NCBI RefSeq assembly: GCF_014193255.1 | Contig: NZ_JACHZB010000010.1 | Span: forward strand, 186,001 to 250,000 | Reading direction: 5' to 3' | DNA: 64,000 nt | Origin: Rhizobium sp. BK196 | GTDB taxonomy: Bacteria; Pseudomonadota; Alphaproteobacteria; Rhizobiales; Rhizobiaceae | Shown here: piece after piece, positions 41,643 to 49,650 of the stretch | Layout of the letters: each line of letters starts with the position of its first letter | Position numbering within the stretch: position 1 is the stretch's first letter | Notes under the pieces: model-generated | What the model saw: the letters and a program-made list of their open reading frames with translations, nothing else | What the model was told of the DNA's origin: nothing | Databases searched by the model: none | Position numbers and translations under genes: made by a program

Positions 41643-42200
41643 TTGACGATTGCAGTCTCACCACAGGCCCTGCCAGCGCTCGTCCTGAACGCTGACTACC
41701 GGCCACTGAGTTATTACCCCTTGTCGCTCTGGTCCTGGCAGGACGCGATCAAGGCGGTATTTCTCGACCGTGTGAACATTATCGCGGAATACGAGCACGA
41801 GGTTTCCTCACCGAGCTTCTCGATGCGGCTACCGAGCGTCGTGTGCTTGAAAACTTACGTTCAACCGTCACGCAATCCCGCCTTCACCCGCTTCAATGTC
41901 TTCCTGCGCGACCGGTTCGAGTGCCAGTATTGCGGCGCTCATGACGATTTGACTTTCGACCACGTCATTCCACGTGCCCATGGCGGCGAGACGACCTGGG
42001 AGAATGTCGTGGCGGCCTGTTCGCCCTGCAATCTGCGTAAGGGCAGCAAGCTTCCGAAGCAGGCAAGCATGTTCCCGGCGCAGAAGCCGTACCAGCCGAC
42101 CGTGCAGGATCTGCACAATAACGGTCGGCTCTTCCCGCCGAACTATCTGCATGACAGCTGGCTCGACTACCTCTACTGGGATACCGAGCTGCAGCCCTGA
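41643..42200 (+). CDS. HNH endonuclease family protein
   Basis: This 185-aa protein is conserved in Rhizobiales. The N-terminal part (VLNADYRPLSYYPLSLWSW, about 14-32) is typical. The HNH domain (about 90-150) has C94-x2-C97 (CQYC), the DH of TFDHVIPRAHGG, the N of WENVV and C-x2-C (CSPC) for zinc. The start is TTG, justified by an ideal AGGAGG at 41632-41637, five bases upstream. It has no restriction partner nearby. Role uncertain (possibly DNA repair or processing). Convergent with dsbB, ten bases apart. Confidence 0.9.
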   Translation: MTIAVSPQALPALVLNADYRPLSYYPLSLWSWQDAIKAVFLDRVNIIAEYEHEVSSPSFSMRLPSVVCLKTYVQPSRNPAFTRFNVFLRDRFECQYCGAHDDLTFDHVIPRAHGGETTWENVVAACSPCNLRKGSKLPKQASMFPAQKPYQPTVQDLHNNGRLFPPNYLHDSWLDYLYWDTELQP

Positions 42201-42209
42201 TCGAATTGA

Positions 42210-42725
42210 CTACGCAGTCTTCTTCACGCTCCAGAAGGCGAAGGCTGCGAGGATGAGGCTTGCGATCACATTCCAGCCCGCAAAGGACAGGCCGAGAACG
42301 CGCAGTGCTGCGTCCGTGCAGGACGGGCCTTTGATCGTGTTCAGTTCGCCCAGGAGATCGCCGGCATTGGTGGTCATGCTGCTTGCGGTCGTCGAGCAGG
42401 TGGCTGGGCCTGGCCAGAAGTGCCACTCCACGCCTGCGTGATAGACGCCCATGCCGGCGCCCACGAGCATCAGGATACCGACCGCAAGAATGATGGCGCG
42501 CGTCATCCAGTTCGGCAGGCCGAGGAGAGCGGCAACCGCGCCAACGATCGCGATCGGAATGCCATAGTAGTAGGGCTGGCGCTGCAGCAGGCAGAGCGCA
42601 CAGGGAATATAGCCGCCGATATACTGGAAGCCGAGAGCCGTGCCGACGACCACTGCCATGGCAATGGCGAGCAGCAGCGAGAGGACGAAGGCCGGGCGGA
42701 CAAGCGGCGAGGTGGTGGCATTCAT
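42210..42725 (-). CDS. dsbB: disulfide bond formation protein B
   Basis: DsbB re-oxidises DsbA, passing electrons to ubiquinone. The 171-aa inner-membrane protein has four helices and the first periplasmic redox pair C42-x2-C45 (IPCALC). The second redox pair lies in GPATCSTTA and GPSCTDA. The start at MNATTSPLVR (42725) begins near the first helix; the longer frame is rejected. It shares the strand with yqaA, 22 bases downstream of it, so the two may be co-transcribed. Periplasmic redox partners nearby include TlpA. Confidence 0.92.
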   Translation of the reverse strand: MNATTSPLVRPAFVLSLLLAIAMAVVVGTALGFQYIGGYIPCALCLLQRQPYYYGIPIAIVGAVAALLGLPNWMTRAIILAVGILMLVGAGMGVYHAGVEWHFWPGPATCSTTASSMTTNAGDLLGELNTIKGPSCTDAALRVLGLSFAGWNVIASLILAAFAFWSVKKTA

Positions 42726-42747
42726 GGCGGAACTCCGCGAAGTTGGC

Positions 42748-43344
42748 TCAGTGGGCAAGCAGTTTATATGCGATTCCGAGAGTGACGAGTACCGCGGCGC
42801 CAATACCTACAATCTGACCCAGGCGTTTCTCAATGAAATGGCGAATTGGCTCGCCATATCGGCGCAAAAGCCAAGCCAGTAGCAAAAACCGAGCGCCGCG
42901 AGCTATAATCGCGGAAATAATGAAGAAGCCAAGATTCATGCCTATGACGCCAGACATGATCGTCACAACCTTGATCGGCGGGAAATGTGCTAGGCCAGAA
43001 GTCACCAGCAACAGGAGCAAGATTTCCCATTCGTCGTGAATTGAGCTTCTCCATTGCTCAAAATCATCAAACTTGCCGTAGAATTCTAACACGGGTCGGG
43101 CAATCGCATCATAGGCGTAATGGCCGAGCGCCCAGCCGGCGATGCCGCCGAGCACCGAAGCGACGGTGGCGATGATCGCGTAGCGATAGGAGCGTTCGGG
43201 CTTGGCGAGCGCCATCGGCAGGAAGAGCACGTCAGCGGGGACCAGAAAGACGGAGCTTTCGACGAAGGCGATGACGGCGAGCCAGACTTCGGCCGATTTC
43301 TTCGAGGCCAGAGACATGGTCCAGTCGTAAAGTCTGCGGAGCAT
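42748..43344 (-). CDS. YqaA/DedA family membrane protein
   Basis: This 198-aa protein has several transmembrane segments and the SNARE-associated (DedA/YqaA) pattern. Its features are WLAVIAFVESSVFLVPADVLFLPMAL (about 21-46), ATVASVLGGIAGWALGHYAYD (about 58-78) and VTSGLAHFPPIKVVTIMSGV (about 117-136). DedA proteins move lipid carriers or maintain membrane homeostasis, and the YqaA branch is less studied. Start MLRRLYDWTM. Upstream is a 198-base gap before a small hypothetical gene on the other strand. Confidence 0.85.
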   Translation of the reverse strand: MLRRLYDWTMSLASKKSAEVWLAVIAFVESSVFLVPADVLFLPMALAKPERSYRYAIIATVASVLGGIAGWALGHYAYDAIARPVLEFYGKFDDFEQWRSSIHDEWEILLLLLVTSGLAHFPPIKVVTIMSGVIGMNLGFFIISAIIARGARFLLLAWLLRRYGEPIRHFIEKRLGQIVGIGAAVLVTLGIAYKLLAH

Positions 43345-43542
43345 CCGGTTCCCTTCCTTGTTGCATCGCACAAAGCATTAGGGGGCGATCATGGTGCTGT
43401 AAATGCTCGGTCTACGGCTTCCGGGCATTCCCGCTGAAAATTTTCGTGATCTGATGCAGGCACTCCCTCCCAAGATCTTGCGGGATGGCAAAGACGCCAA
43501 ACTACGTCAGGCTGGGTTGCGTTCGACGAATCCGGGCATGTC

Positions 43543-43842
43543 ATGAAATTCAGGGTCATAGAGGGCGGGCTGAGTTCCGCAGGGGAGCGAAATAGGCAAG
43601 CGAGCGGTCGTGGGCCGGAGCGCGAGGATATCAGGCGCGAGGCGGCTCGTCGTTTGAGCGCCAGCGGCTATCACCGTTCCCGCATCATGGAAGCAGCCGG
43701 CGTGCCGATGCCGCCGGCGTTCCAATATTTCGCCATGCAGATCGATTTCGCTGCAGATGCCATCTGCCGGCTCGATCCCATCCCGGCCGATTTTCGTTCT
43801 GATCTTTACTGGCCGAAGCTGGATGACGCTGCGACGGCGTGA
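43543..43842 (+). CDS. small conserved hypothetical protein (99 aa)
   Basis: This is a 99-aa basic then acidic soluble protein: MKFRVIEGGLSSAG, then an Arg-rich helix REDIRREAARRLSASGYHRSR (about 28-48) and a C-terminal FAADAICRLDPIPADFRSDLYWPKL (about 69-93). I do not recognise a domain. Good codon use and an organised, non-repetitive sequence suggest a real gene, although there is no strong ribosome-binding site. It is convergent with the CPA2 antiporter, 16 bases apart. Confidence 0.6.
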   Translation: MKFRVIEGGLSSAGERNRQASGRGPEREDIRREAARRLSASGYHRSRIMEAAGVPMPPAFQYFAMQIDFAADAICRLDPIPADFRSDLYWPKLDDAATA

Positions 43843-43858
43843 TCGGGTTTCCGAGCGC

Positions 43859-45604
43859 CTATGACAGGTCCATGGATTTTTCCCACTGCTGGCGCATGAC
43901 GTTCATCTCGGTGCGCTTCTGCGCCATTTCGCTGACGATGACGCGAAGGTTCGGGTGGCGAGACATGAACATGTTGAAGTCACGCCGCTCCAGTACTTCG
44001 AACTGGCAGAAATCGACAGCGATGACATCGGCCGTGCGGCGCCCGCCGCTCAACAGTGCCATTTCGCCGAAAAAGGCACCGGGCTCGAGCCGCACAGCGC
44101 CGCTTGCCAGCCGCACCTCCACCGCGCCAGAGGAGATGAAATACATGCTGTCGCCGCGGTCGCCGCGGCGGATGACGCGTTCGCCGGGCGAGGCGAGTTT
44201 GGGGTTGAACAGCAGGAGCAGTTCTTCCAGCGCGTCCTCGCCAACTTCGGAGAAGAGCGGGAAAGTCTCGACCAACTGCTGGATCCGCAGATAATGCTGA
44301 CGCGCGCGCTCCTCGCCTAGTGCCCTGATTTTTTCTAGTTCCCGCGCCAAGGCGTCCTGATTTTTCCGGCCGTAACTTTCGTAGATGCGCGGCCAGTTCA
44401 CCTTGATCTGGCGATTCAGCTTCTCCGCCACGAAGATGACGAGCGGGTTCAGCGTGATGGAGAGGATTGCTGCGGCGAGGATCAGATCCTGTCCTTCATG
44501 CGGCAGGAGCCCGAGCGAGACGCCGAGGCCGGCAAGGATGAAGGAGAATTCGCCGATCTGCGCAAGGCCGCCGGCAGCCGTCAGGCCCATGCCGATCGGA
44601 TAGCGCAACAGGGCGACGATCCCGAAAGAGATAATTGCCTTGCCGACGATAATCAGCGCCAACGCCCCGATGACAGCCAAAGGCTGACGCACGATGATCG
44701 ATGGATCGAAGAGCATGCCGACCGAGACGAAAAAGAGCACCGAGAAGGCATTCTGCAGCGGCAGGGAGTCGGCGGCGGCGCGATGGCTGAGGTGGGATTC
44801 GCTCATGACCACGCCGGCGAAGAAGGCACCCAGCGCAAAGGAAACGCCGAAGATCGCCGCCGAGCCGAAGGCGATGCCGAGCGCAATGGCGAGCACGGTG
44901 AGCGTGAAGAGTTCACGCGAGCCGGTGCGGGCGATCAAAGTCAAAAGCCAGGGCACGATACGCGGCCCGAGGAAGATCGCCATGGCGGCAAAGGCTCCGA
45001 CCTTCAGCAAGGTGAGCGCGATCGTGGCCGAAAGCGGCAGGTCGAGACCATGCGAGGCGGTGTCGTTCGCATGTCCGCCCAGAAGTTCGGCGAGGGCCGG
45101 CAGCAGCAAGAGCGCCAGTACCATGGCGAGATCCTCGACGATCAACCAGCCGACGGCTACGCGCCCGCCGGCTGTATTGACGAGGTTGCGGTCTTCCAGC
45201 GCTTTCAGGAGCACGACCGTGCTGGCAACCGAAAGGCTGAGGCCGAAGACGATACCGGCGCCGAGGCTCCAACCCCAAAATTCGCCAAGGCCGACGCCGA
45301 GCAGGGTGGCAAGCAGGATCTGGCCAATCGCGCCCGGCACGGCGATGCCGCGCACAGCCAAAAGATCGGATGCGGAGAAGTGCAGACCGACGCCGAACAT
45401 CAGCAGGATCACGCCCATTTCGGCGAGCTGGCTCGCAAGCTCCGTATCGGCGACAAAGCCCGGTGTGAACGGTCCCATGAGAATGCCGGCGAAGAGATAG
45501 CCGACCAGCGGCGGCAGTCGCAGCCTGTCGGCGCAATAGCCAAGAACCGCCGCAAAGACGAAACTTACAGCTACCGTCGCAATCAATCCCGTTTCCTGAT
45601 GCAT
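43859..45604 (-). CDS. cation:proton antiporter (CPA2/KefB-like) with cyclic-nucleotide-binding domain
   Basis: This 581-aa protein has a CPA2-type membrane part of about 12 helices (1-385). Motifs include YLFAGILMGPFTPGF (about 35-49) and VASTVVLLKALEDRNLVNT (about 122-140), and it has a two-Asp-like core near GWLIVEDLAM. The C-terminal cyclic-nucleotide-binding domain (about 445-570, PGERVIRRGDRGDSMYFISSGAVEV) ends with SRHPNLRVIVSEM. Instead of the RCK/TrkA-N domain of KefB/KefC, it has a cNMP-binding domain, which suggests gating by cAMP or a related ligand. ATG 45604 has GAGAGGGCGG upstream. Substrate (K, Na, H) unknown. Confidence 0.88.
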   Translation of the reverse strand: MHQETGLIATVAVSFVFAAVLGYCADRLRLPPLVGYLFAGILMGPFTPGFVADTELASQLAEMGVILLMFGVGLHFSASDLLAVRGIAVPGAIGQILLATLLGVGLGEFWGWSLGAGIVFGLSLSVASTVVLLKALEDRNLVNTAGGRVAVGWLIVEDLAMVLALLLLPALAELLGGHANDTASHGLDLPLSATIALTLLKVGAFAAMAIFLGPRIVPWLLTLIARTGSRELFTLTVLAIALGIAFGSAAIFGVSFALGAFFAGVVMSESHLSHRAAADSLPLQNAFSVLFFVSVGMLFDPSIIVRQPLAVIGALALIIVGKAIISFGIVALLRYPIGMGLTAAGGLAQIGEFSFILAGLGVSLGLLPHEGQDLILAAAILSITLNPLVIFVAEKLNRQIKVNWPRIYESYGRKNQDALARELEKIRALGEERARQHYLRIQQLVETFPLFSEVGEDALEELLLLFNPKLASPGERVIRRGDRGDSMYFISSGAVEVRLASGAVRLEPGAFFGEMALLSGGRRTADVIAVDFCQFEVLERRDFNMFMSRHPNLRVIVSEMAQKRTEMNVMRQQWEKSMDLS

Positions 45605-45721
45605 CCGCCCTCTCACAATGCCCCGCGGCCGGCACTTTAGGATGAAGCGCCGGCAAAGTTAAAGAGTTGATTTGGATGGATTAGACCTAGATGGCCGGCT
45701 TTTTTAGCGGAACCACTAAGC

Positions 45722-45763
45722 TCCCGTGTCGTTGCTTATATATCCCGTGTCGTTGCTTATATA
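45722..45763. repeat. perfect 21-bp tandem duplication
   Basis: TCCCGTGTCGTTGCTTATATA occurs twice head to tail (45722-45742 and 45743-45763), ending 20 bases before the ATG of the small secreted protein gene. Each unit ends in TATATA, so the copies may duplicate a -10 or operator region, or be a recent slippage event. Confidence 0.9.
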
Positions 45764-45783
45764 TGAAGACAAGGAGAAGAGAG

Positions 45784-46089
45784 ATGCGAAAGATCATCAT
45801 CAACTGCGCAATCGCTGCCCTTGCCCTGGGCTCGGCTGCAGCACCTGCAATGGCAGACAGCGTTACGGTCACACGCGAGCGTTCCTATGATGGATATGAC
45901 GGATATGACCGTTATGACCGCGACCGGGTCCGACCCGGCGTTACCATCAGTGATCGCGGCATTACGTTCGGCGCGGTGCGCGAACGTGATCGCTGGCGCG
46001 ATCGGGACCGTGACCGTTGCTATACGCGTAGCGTGACGCGCCAGACCGATGAAGGCACTGTCACAAAAACAGTAAGGCGGTGCGACTAA
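45784..46089 (+). CDS. small secreted Tyr/Asp/Arg-rich protein (101 aa)
   Basis: A signal peptide (MRKIIINCAIAALALGSAAAPAMA, cleavage near 24) is followed by short repeats YDGYDGYDRYDRDR (about 36-49) and RERDRWRDRDRDR (about 65-77). A C-terminal cysteine pair (CYTRSV and RRCD) follows. This is typical of the small secreted proteins of Rhizobiales with no known function. GGAGAAGAGAG precedes the ATG at 45784. The perfect 21-bp tandem repeat lies in its promoter region. The longer frame (45691) is not supported. Confidence 0.72.
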   Translation: MRKIIINCAIAALALGSAAAPAMADSVTVTRERSYDGYDGYDRYDRDRVRPGVTISDRGITFGAVRERDRWRDRDRDRCYTRSVTRQTDEGTVTKTVRRCD

Positions 46090-46202
46090 GCAGCAGGCTG
46101 AGTCCTGCATTTTGCGGAACTTCAACATCGTCCGCCACGGATAGCAGCCCTCGCCCTTCGGGGCGTGGGCAAGCACAAAAGAAATATGTTATTGGAGATA
46201 TT

Positions 46203-46287
46203 TGGTGCCCCATGCCGGGGTCGAACCAGCACTTCTTTCGAAACTCGATTTTGAGTCGAGCGCGTCTACCAATTCCGCCAATGGGGC
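46203..46287 (-). tRNA. tRNA-Leu (CAA anticodon)
   Basis: On the minus strand the 85-base gene folds as a leucine tRNA. The acceptor stem is GCCCCAT with ATGGGGC, the D-arm GGCGGAATTGGTAGAC, and the anticodon stem CTCGA/TCGAG with loop CTCAAAA (anticodon CAA). A long variable arm (TTTCGAAAGAAGT) and T-arm GCTGGTTCGACCCCGGC follow. The gene encodes the terminal CCA. It reads the UUG codon. It sits between the 101-aa gene and the MFS transporter with no integrase nearby. Confidence 0.95.
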
Positions 46288-46307
46288 AGCGAAATACGAG
46301 GCGGCTG

Positions 46308-46336
46308 TCTAACATGCGTTCGCCCGCGCGTGCAAG
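46308..46336 (-). promoter_or_regulatory. predicted promoter of tRNA-Leu
   Basis: On the minus strand CTTGCA (46336-46331) and GTTAGA (46313-46308) are 17 bases apart, 21 bases upstream of the tRNA 5' end. Partial consensus at both elements and correct spacing support the call. Confidence 0.5.
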
Positions 46337-46372
46337 ACGGCGGGCGAAGTTTTGGCGCTTAGAAATCCGGGT

Positions 46373-47668
46373 TTAGTGGGCGACTGCCTCACTTGAGGCA
46401 GTGAGGCCGGATTTCTTCAGCGTGATCGCCAGGACCGAGGCCAGCAGGCAGAAGGCGCCGGCGATGAAGAAGGCCGGCAGGTAGCTTTCCAGCGCCGTGC
46501 GCGACAGGCCGGCACCATAAGCTGCGGTGGCAGCACCAAGCTGATGACCGGCGAAGACCCAGCCGAAGACGAGGCCGGCTTTTTCACGGCCGAAGCGGTC
46601 GGCGGCAATCTTGACTGTCGGCGGCACGGTGGCGATCCAGTCCAGACCATAGAAGACGGCGAAGATCGAGAGGCCGTAGAAGCTGAAATCGCTGAAAGGC
46701 AGGAAGAGCAGCGAGAGACCGCGCAGGCCGTAATACCAGAAGAGCAGCCAGCGATTGTCGAAGCGGTCTGAGAGCCAGCCGGAGCCGATCGTGCCGAAGA
46801 AATCGAAGATGCCCATGACGGCGAGAACGCTGGCGGCTGCGACCGGCATAATGCCGAAATCGCCGCAGAGCGTCACGAAATGGGTCTGGATAAGGCCGTT
46901 GGTGCTGAGGCCGCAGATGAAGAAGGTGGCAAACAGGATCCAGAAGGTCGAGGTCGTCGAAATGTCTCTGAGAACTGTGATCGGTGTTGCAAGTGCTGCG
47001 GCGAGCGTGCCGCGGGCAGGGGCCGGCGTCACCTGGGTTTCGCCGACCGAAGGCAGGTTTACGTCCGAGGGGCGGTCACGCATGAAGAGCAGCACGAGAA
47101 GGGCCGCGACCATGATCATCGCGCAGACGAAGAAGACGGTGGCGCGCCAGCCGTAGCGTTCCGTGAGTTCCGCCATCAGCGGCAGGAAAACGAGCTGGCC
47201 GGTTGCTGAGCTTGCCGAGAGCATGCCGACGACAAGACCGCGATGCTTGACGAACCAGCGCGTGGAAACCGTGGCTGCCAGCACCATGGCGGTCAGGCCG
47301 GTGCCGAAACCGACGACGATGCCCCAGAGCGCCAGCAGATGCCAAAGCTTAGTCATGAACAGCGAACCGACGAAGCCTGCGCCGATCAAGGCAAGGGCGA
47401 AGACGATGACCTTGCGGACACCGAAATAGTTCATGAAGGCAGCTGCGAAGGGACCCATCAGGCCGAAGAGGATCAGGCGGATGGCGAGGGCAGAGGAAAT
47501 TTGCGAGGTTTCCCAGCCGAATTCGTCCTGCAGCGGTTTGATGAGGACGCCCGGTGCGCCCATTGCGCCGGCGGTTACCAGCATGGTCAGAAAGGTGGCG
47601 GCGACGACAACCCATCCATAGTGAATGTTTCGCCGGGCAAGGGATGACGCAAGGACTGCAGAGACCAT
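46373..47668 (-). CDS. MFS transporter
   Basis: This 431-aa protein has 12 transmembrane helices. MFS loop A-like motif residues are near 60-72 (GLMGPFAAAFMNYFGVRKV), and SGWLSDRFDNRW (about 285-296) lies in the second half. Its substrate cannot be told; it resembles the oxalate/formate antiporter-like OFA-type group by pattern only. Start ATG 47668. It is divergent from a TetR-family regulator gene with two near-identical 14-bp palindromes between them, so the transporter is probably repressed by that TetR protein, an efflux-type arrangement. Confidence 0.87.
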   Translation of the reverse strand: MVSAVLASSLARRNIHYGWVVVAATFLTMLVTAGAMGAPGVLIKPLQDEFGWETSQISSALAIRLILFGLMGPFAAAFMNYFGVRKVIVFALALIGAGFVGSLFMTKLWHLLALWGIVVGFGTGLTAMVLAATVSTRWFVKHRGLVVGMLSASSATGQLVFLPLMAELTERYGWRATVFFVCAMIMVAALLVLLFMRDRPSDVNLPSVGETQVTPAPARGTLAAALATPITVLRDISTTSTFWILFATFFICGLSTNGLIQTHFVTLCGDFGIMPVAAASVLAVMGIFDFFGTIGSGWLSDRFDNRWLLFWYYGLRGLSLLFLPFSDFSFYGLSIFAVFYGLDWIATVPPTVKIAADRFGREKAGLVFGWVFAGHQLGAATAAYGAGLSRTALESYLPAFFIAGAFCLLASVLAITLKKSGLTASSEAVAH

Positions 47669-47715
47669 GGGCAAATTCCGTTATGACGTGAGGACCATAT
47701 ACAAGACCGCTTTAC

Positions 47716-47758
47716 ATGACGGTCATCATATTTGTTGCGTATTGATGATGGACATCAT
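47716..47758. promoter_or_regulatory. two candidate TetR operators between MFS and tetR genes
   Basis: ATGACGGTCATCAT (47716-47729) and ATGATGGACATCAT (47745-47758) are direct copies 29 bases apart, differing at two positions. The first contains an odd palindrome ATGAC-G-GTCAT, and the second is a perfect 6+6 inverted repeat ATGATG-GA-CATCAT. Position between divergent genes is the classic TetR operator site. Confidence 0.6.
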
Positions 47759-47793
47759 ATAAATTGTCAAGCGACCATTTCCGGAGACGAAGA

Positions 47794-48372
47794 ATGCGGG
47801 TCAGCCGCGAGAAATTTGCAGAAAACCGCGAGAAGATCCTGACGGCCGCCAGCGTGCTCTTTCGCGAGAATGGGTTCGATGGCGTCGGTGTTGCCGACAT
47901 CATGAGGGCGGCGGGTCTTACACATGGCGGGTTTTACGGCCATTTCGAATCGAAAGACGACCTCGCGCTGGAGGTCAGCCGTAAGCTGATCGAGCGCGTG
48001 GAAGAACGCTGGCGTGAGCTAATCGCCGCTGAACCAGACAAGCCGCTTCAGGCACTGCTCGATCACTACATCCATTGGCGCACGGTCGACGATCCCGGCG
48101 GAAGCTGCGTGTTTGCCTCTCTGATCCAGGAAGTCAGCCGCAGCGAAGGCGCGGTTCGTGCGACCTTCAGCGAAGGGTTGTCCACGTTGGTCGATGTCCT
48201 GAAGGAGGTGGTGCCGGGTGCGACCGAGGAAGAGCGCCGCGCCAATGCGACATCGACGCTTTCATCGATGATGGGGGCCGTCATTCTTGCCCGTGCGGTG
48301 GAGGATCGGGCGCTCGCCGAGCAGTTTCTAGTCACAATGCGCCGCAAGCTCGACCCGGCACGGCAATCTTAA
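47794..48372 (+). CDS. TetR/AcrR family transcriptional regulator
   Basis: This 192-aa protein has an N-terminal helix-turn-helix (about 10-55, FRENGFDGVGVADIMRAAGLTHGGFYGHFESKDDL in parts) that is canonical for TetR. A C-terminal ligand-binding domain follows. It most resembles the AcrR-type subgroup with GGFYGHF. It is divergent from the MFS transporter gene and probably regulates it and itself through the 47716-47758 palindromes. Start ATG 47794 has GGAG upstream (47783-47786). Ligand unknown. Confidence 0.92.
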   Translation: MRVSREKFAENREKILTAASVLFRENGFDGVGVADIMRAAGLTHGGFYGHFESKDDLALEVSRKLIERVEERWRELIAAEPDKPLQALLDHYIHWRTVDDPGGSCVFASLIQEVSRSEGAVRATFSEGLSTLVDVLKEVVPGATEEERRANATSTLSSMMGAVILARAVEDRALAEQFLVTMRRKLDPARQS

Positions 48373-48447
48373 ACCGCGCTGTTTCGGATTCGCTCGCTAC
48401 GCCAGCGGTCTTTGACGGATGTCGTCGCGAAAGCGCGAGACGGCGCT

Positions 48448-49428
48448 TTACTTGAAGCCGGCGACGTTGTGCGGAATGTAGGGTGCTTCGAGTGCGGCTA
48501 TATCATCGGCGCTGAGTTTCACCGTCAGTGCGCCGACGGCGTCCATCAGATGTTGCGCCTTGGATGCGCCGATGATCGGGGCAGTGACGGCGCTCTTCTG
48601 CAAGATCCAGGCGGTGGCAACCTGCGCTCTGGAAACGCCATGGGCCTTGGCGACTTCGGCAACCTTCTCGACGATCTTGCGATCGGCATCTTCGGCCTGC
48701 TTATAGAGCGTCTTGCCGAATTCATCGGTCTCGCTGCGGTTGGTCATCTCATTCCAGTCGCGGGTCAGGCGGCCGCGGGCAAGCGGGCTCCAGGGTATGA
48801 CGCCGATCTTCTGGTCCTCGCAGAAGGGCAGCATTTCCCGCTCTTCCTCACGATAGAGCAGGTTCACGTGGTTCTGCATGCTGACGAATTCCGTCCAGCC
48901 ATTCAAACGTGAGGTGTAGAGCGCCTTGGCGAACTGCCACGAATACATGGAGGAAGCGCCGATATAACGCGCCTTTCCGGCTTTCACGACATCATGGAGA
49001 GCTTCCAGCGTTTCCTCGATTGGTGTCGTATAGTCCCAGCGGTGGATCTGGTAGAGGTCGACATAATCGGTGCCGAGGCGGCGCAGGCTGTTGTCGATCT
49101 CATCGAAGATCGCCTTGCGCGACAGGCCGGCGCCGTTCGGGCCGGGGCGCATGCGGTTGAAGACCTTGGTCGCGAGAACAATATCCTCGCGCTTGGCGAA
49201 ATCCTTGATGGCGCGTCCGACGATCTCCTCGGAGGAACCATTGGAATAGGTGTTGGCCGTGTCGAGGAAATTGATGCCGAGATCGATCGCCTGTTTGAGG
49301 AGCGCACGGCTTTCCACTTCCGGCAAGCTCCAGGCGTGGTTTCCGCGGTTGGGATCGCCATAGGTCATGCAGCCGAGGCAGATCTTCGAAACTTCGAGAC
49401 CGGTCTTTCCTAGTTTTACATATTCCAT
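48448..49428 (-). CDS. aldo/keto reductase
   Basis: This 326-aa NADP-dependent oxidoreductase has a TIM barrel. Catalytic tetrad residues are D56 (GINFLDTAN), Y61, K88 (LATKVF) and H129 (YQIHRWD). It belongs by pattern to the YajO/AKR-12-like group with SPLARGRLTR (near 211-220). Start MEYVKLGK (49428), with GGAG seven bases upstream. The gene is convergent with the TetR gene and isolated; substrate is unknown. Confidence 0.92.
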   Translation of the reverse strand: MEYVKLGKTGLEVSKICLGCMTYGDPNRGNHAWSLPEVESRALLKQAIDLGINFLDTANTYSNGSSEEIVGRAIKDFAKREDIVLATKVFNRMRPGPNGAGLSRKAIFDEIDNSLRRLGTDYVDLYQIHRWDYTTPIEETLEALHDVVKAGKARYIGASSMYSWQFAKALYTSRLNGWTEFVSMQNHVNLLYREEEREMLPFCEDQKIGVIPWSPLARGRLTRDWNEMTNRSETDEFGKTLYKQAEDADRKIVEKVAEVAKAHGVSRAQVATAWILQKSAVTAPIIGASKAQHLMDAVGALTVKLSADDIAALEAPYIPHNVAGFK

Positions 49429-49650
49429 GAAAGTGCTCCGCAATGAATTTCAGCGACTCCGAGGCGCATGCGCATGATGTAGCGCAGAAATCGCCGAAGT
49501 CTCAGCGAGCCCGACAGAGAATGTGTTGTGCAGTTAGCGCAATAATACCCGATGAGCGGGCGGAATGTCGTCTTATCATTGCGGGTTACACCGCTTGCGC
49601 ATTCGGTCGGTGAGGTGTTAGCTGGTGCAGCATTTTACTGGATCATGCCC

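Noticed and set aside
41643..42200. HNH protein as part of a restriction or defence system
   Set aside because: No methylase, helicase or other defence gene is next to it, and the sequence pattern is that of a widely conserved chromosomal Rhizobiales gene.
46203..46287. tRNA-Leu as an integration site of a genomic island
   Set aside because: No integrase, no direct repeat of the tRNA 3' end and no change of gene type is visible on either side.
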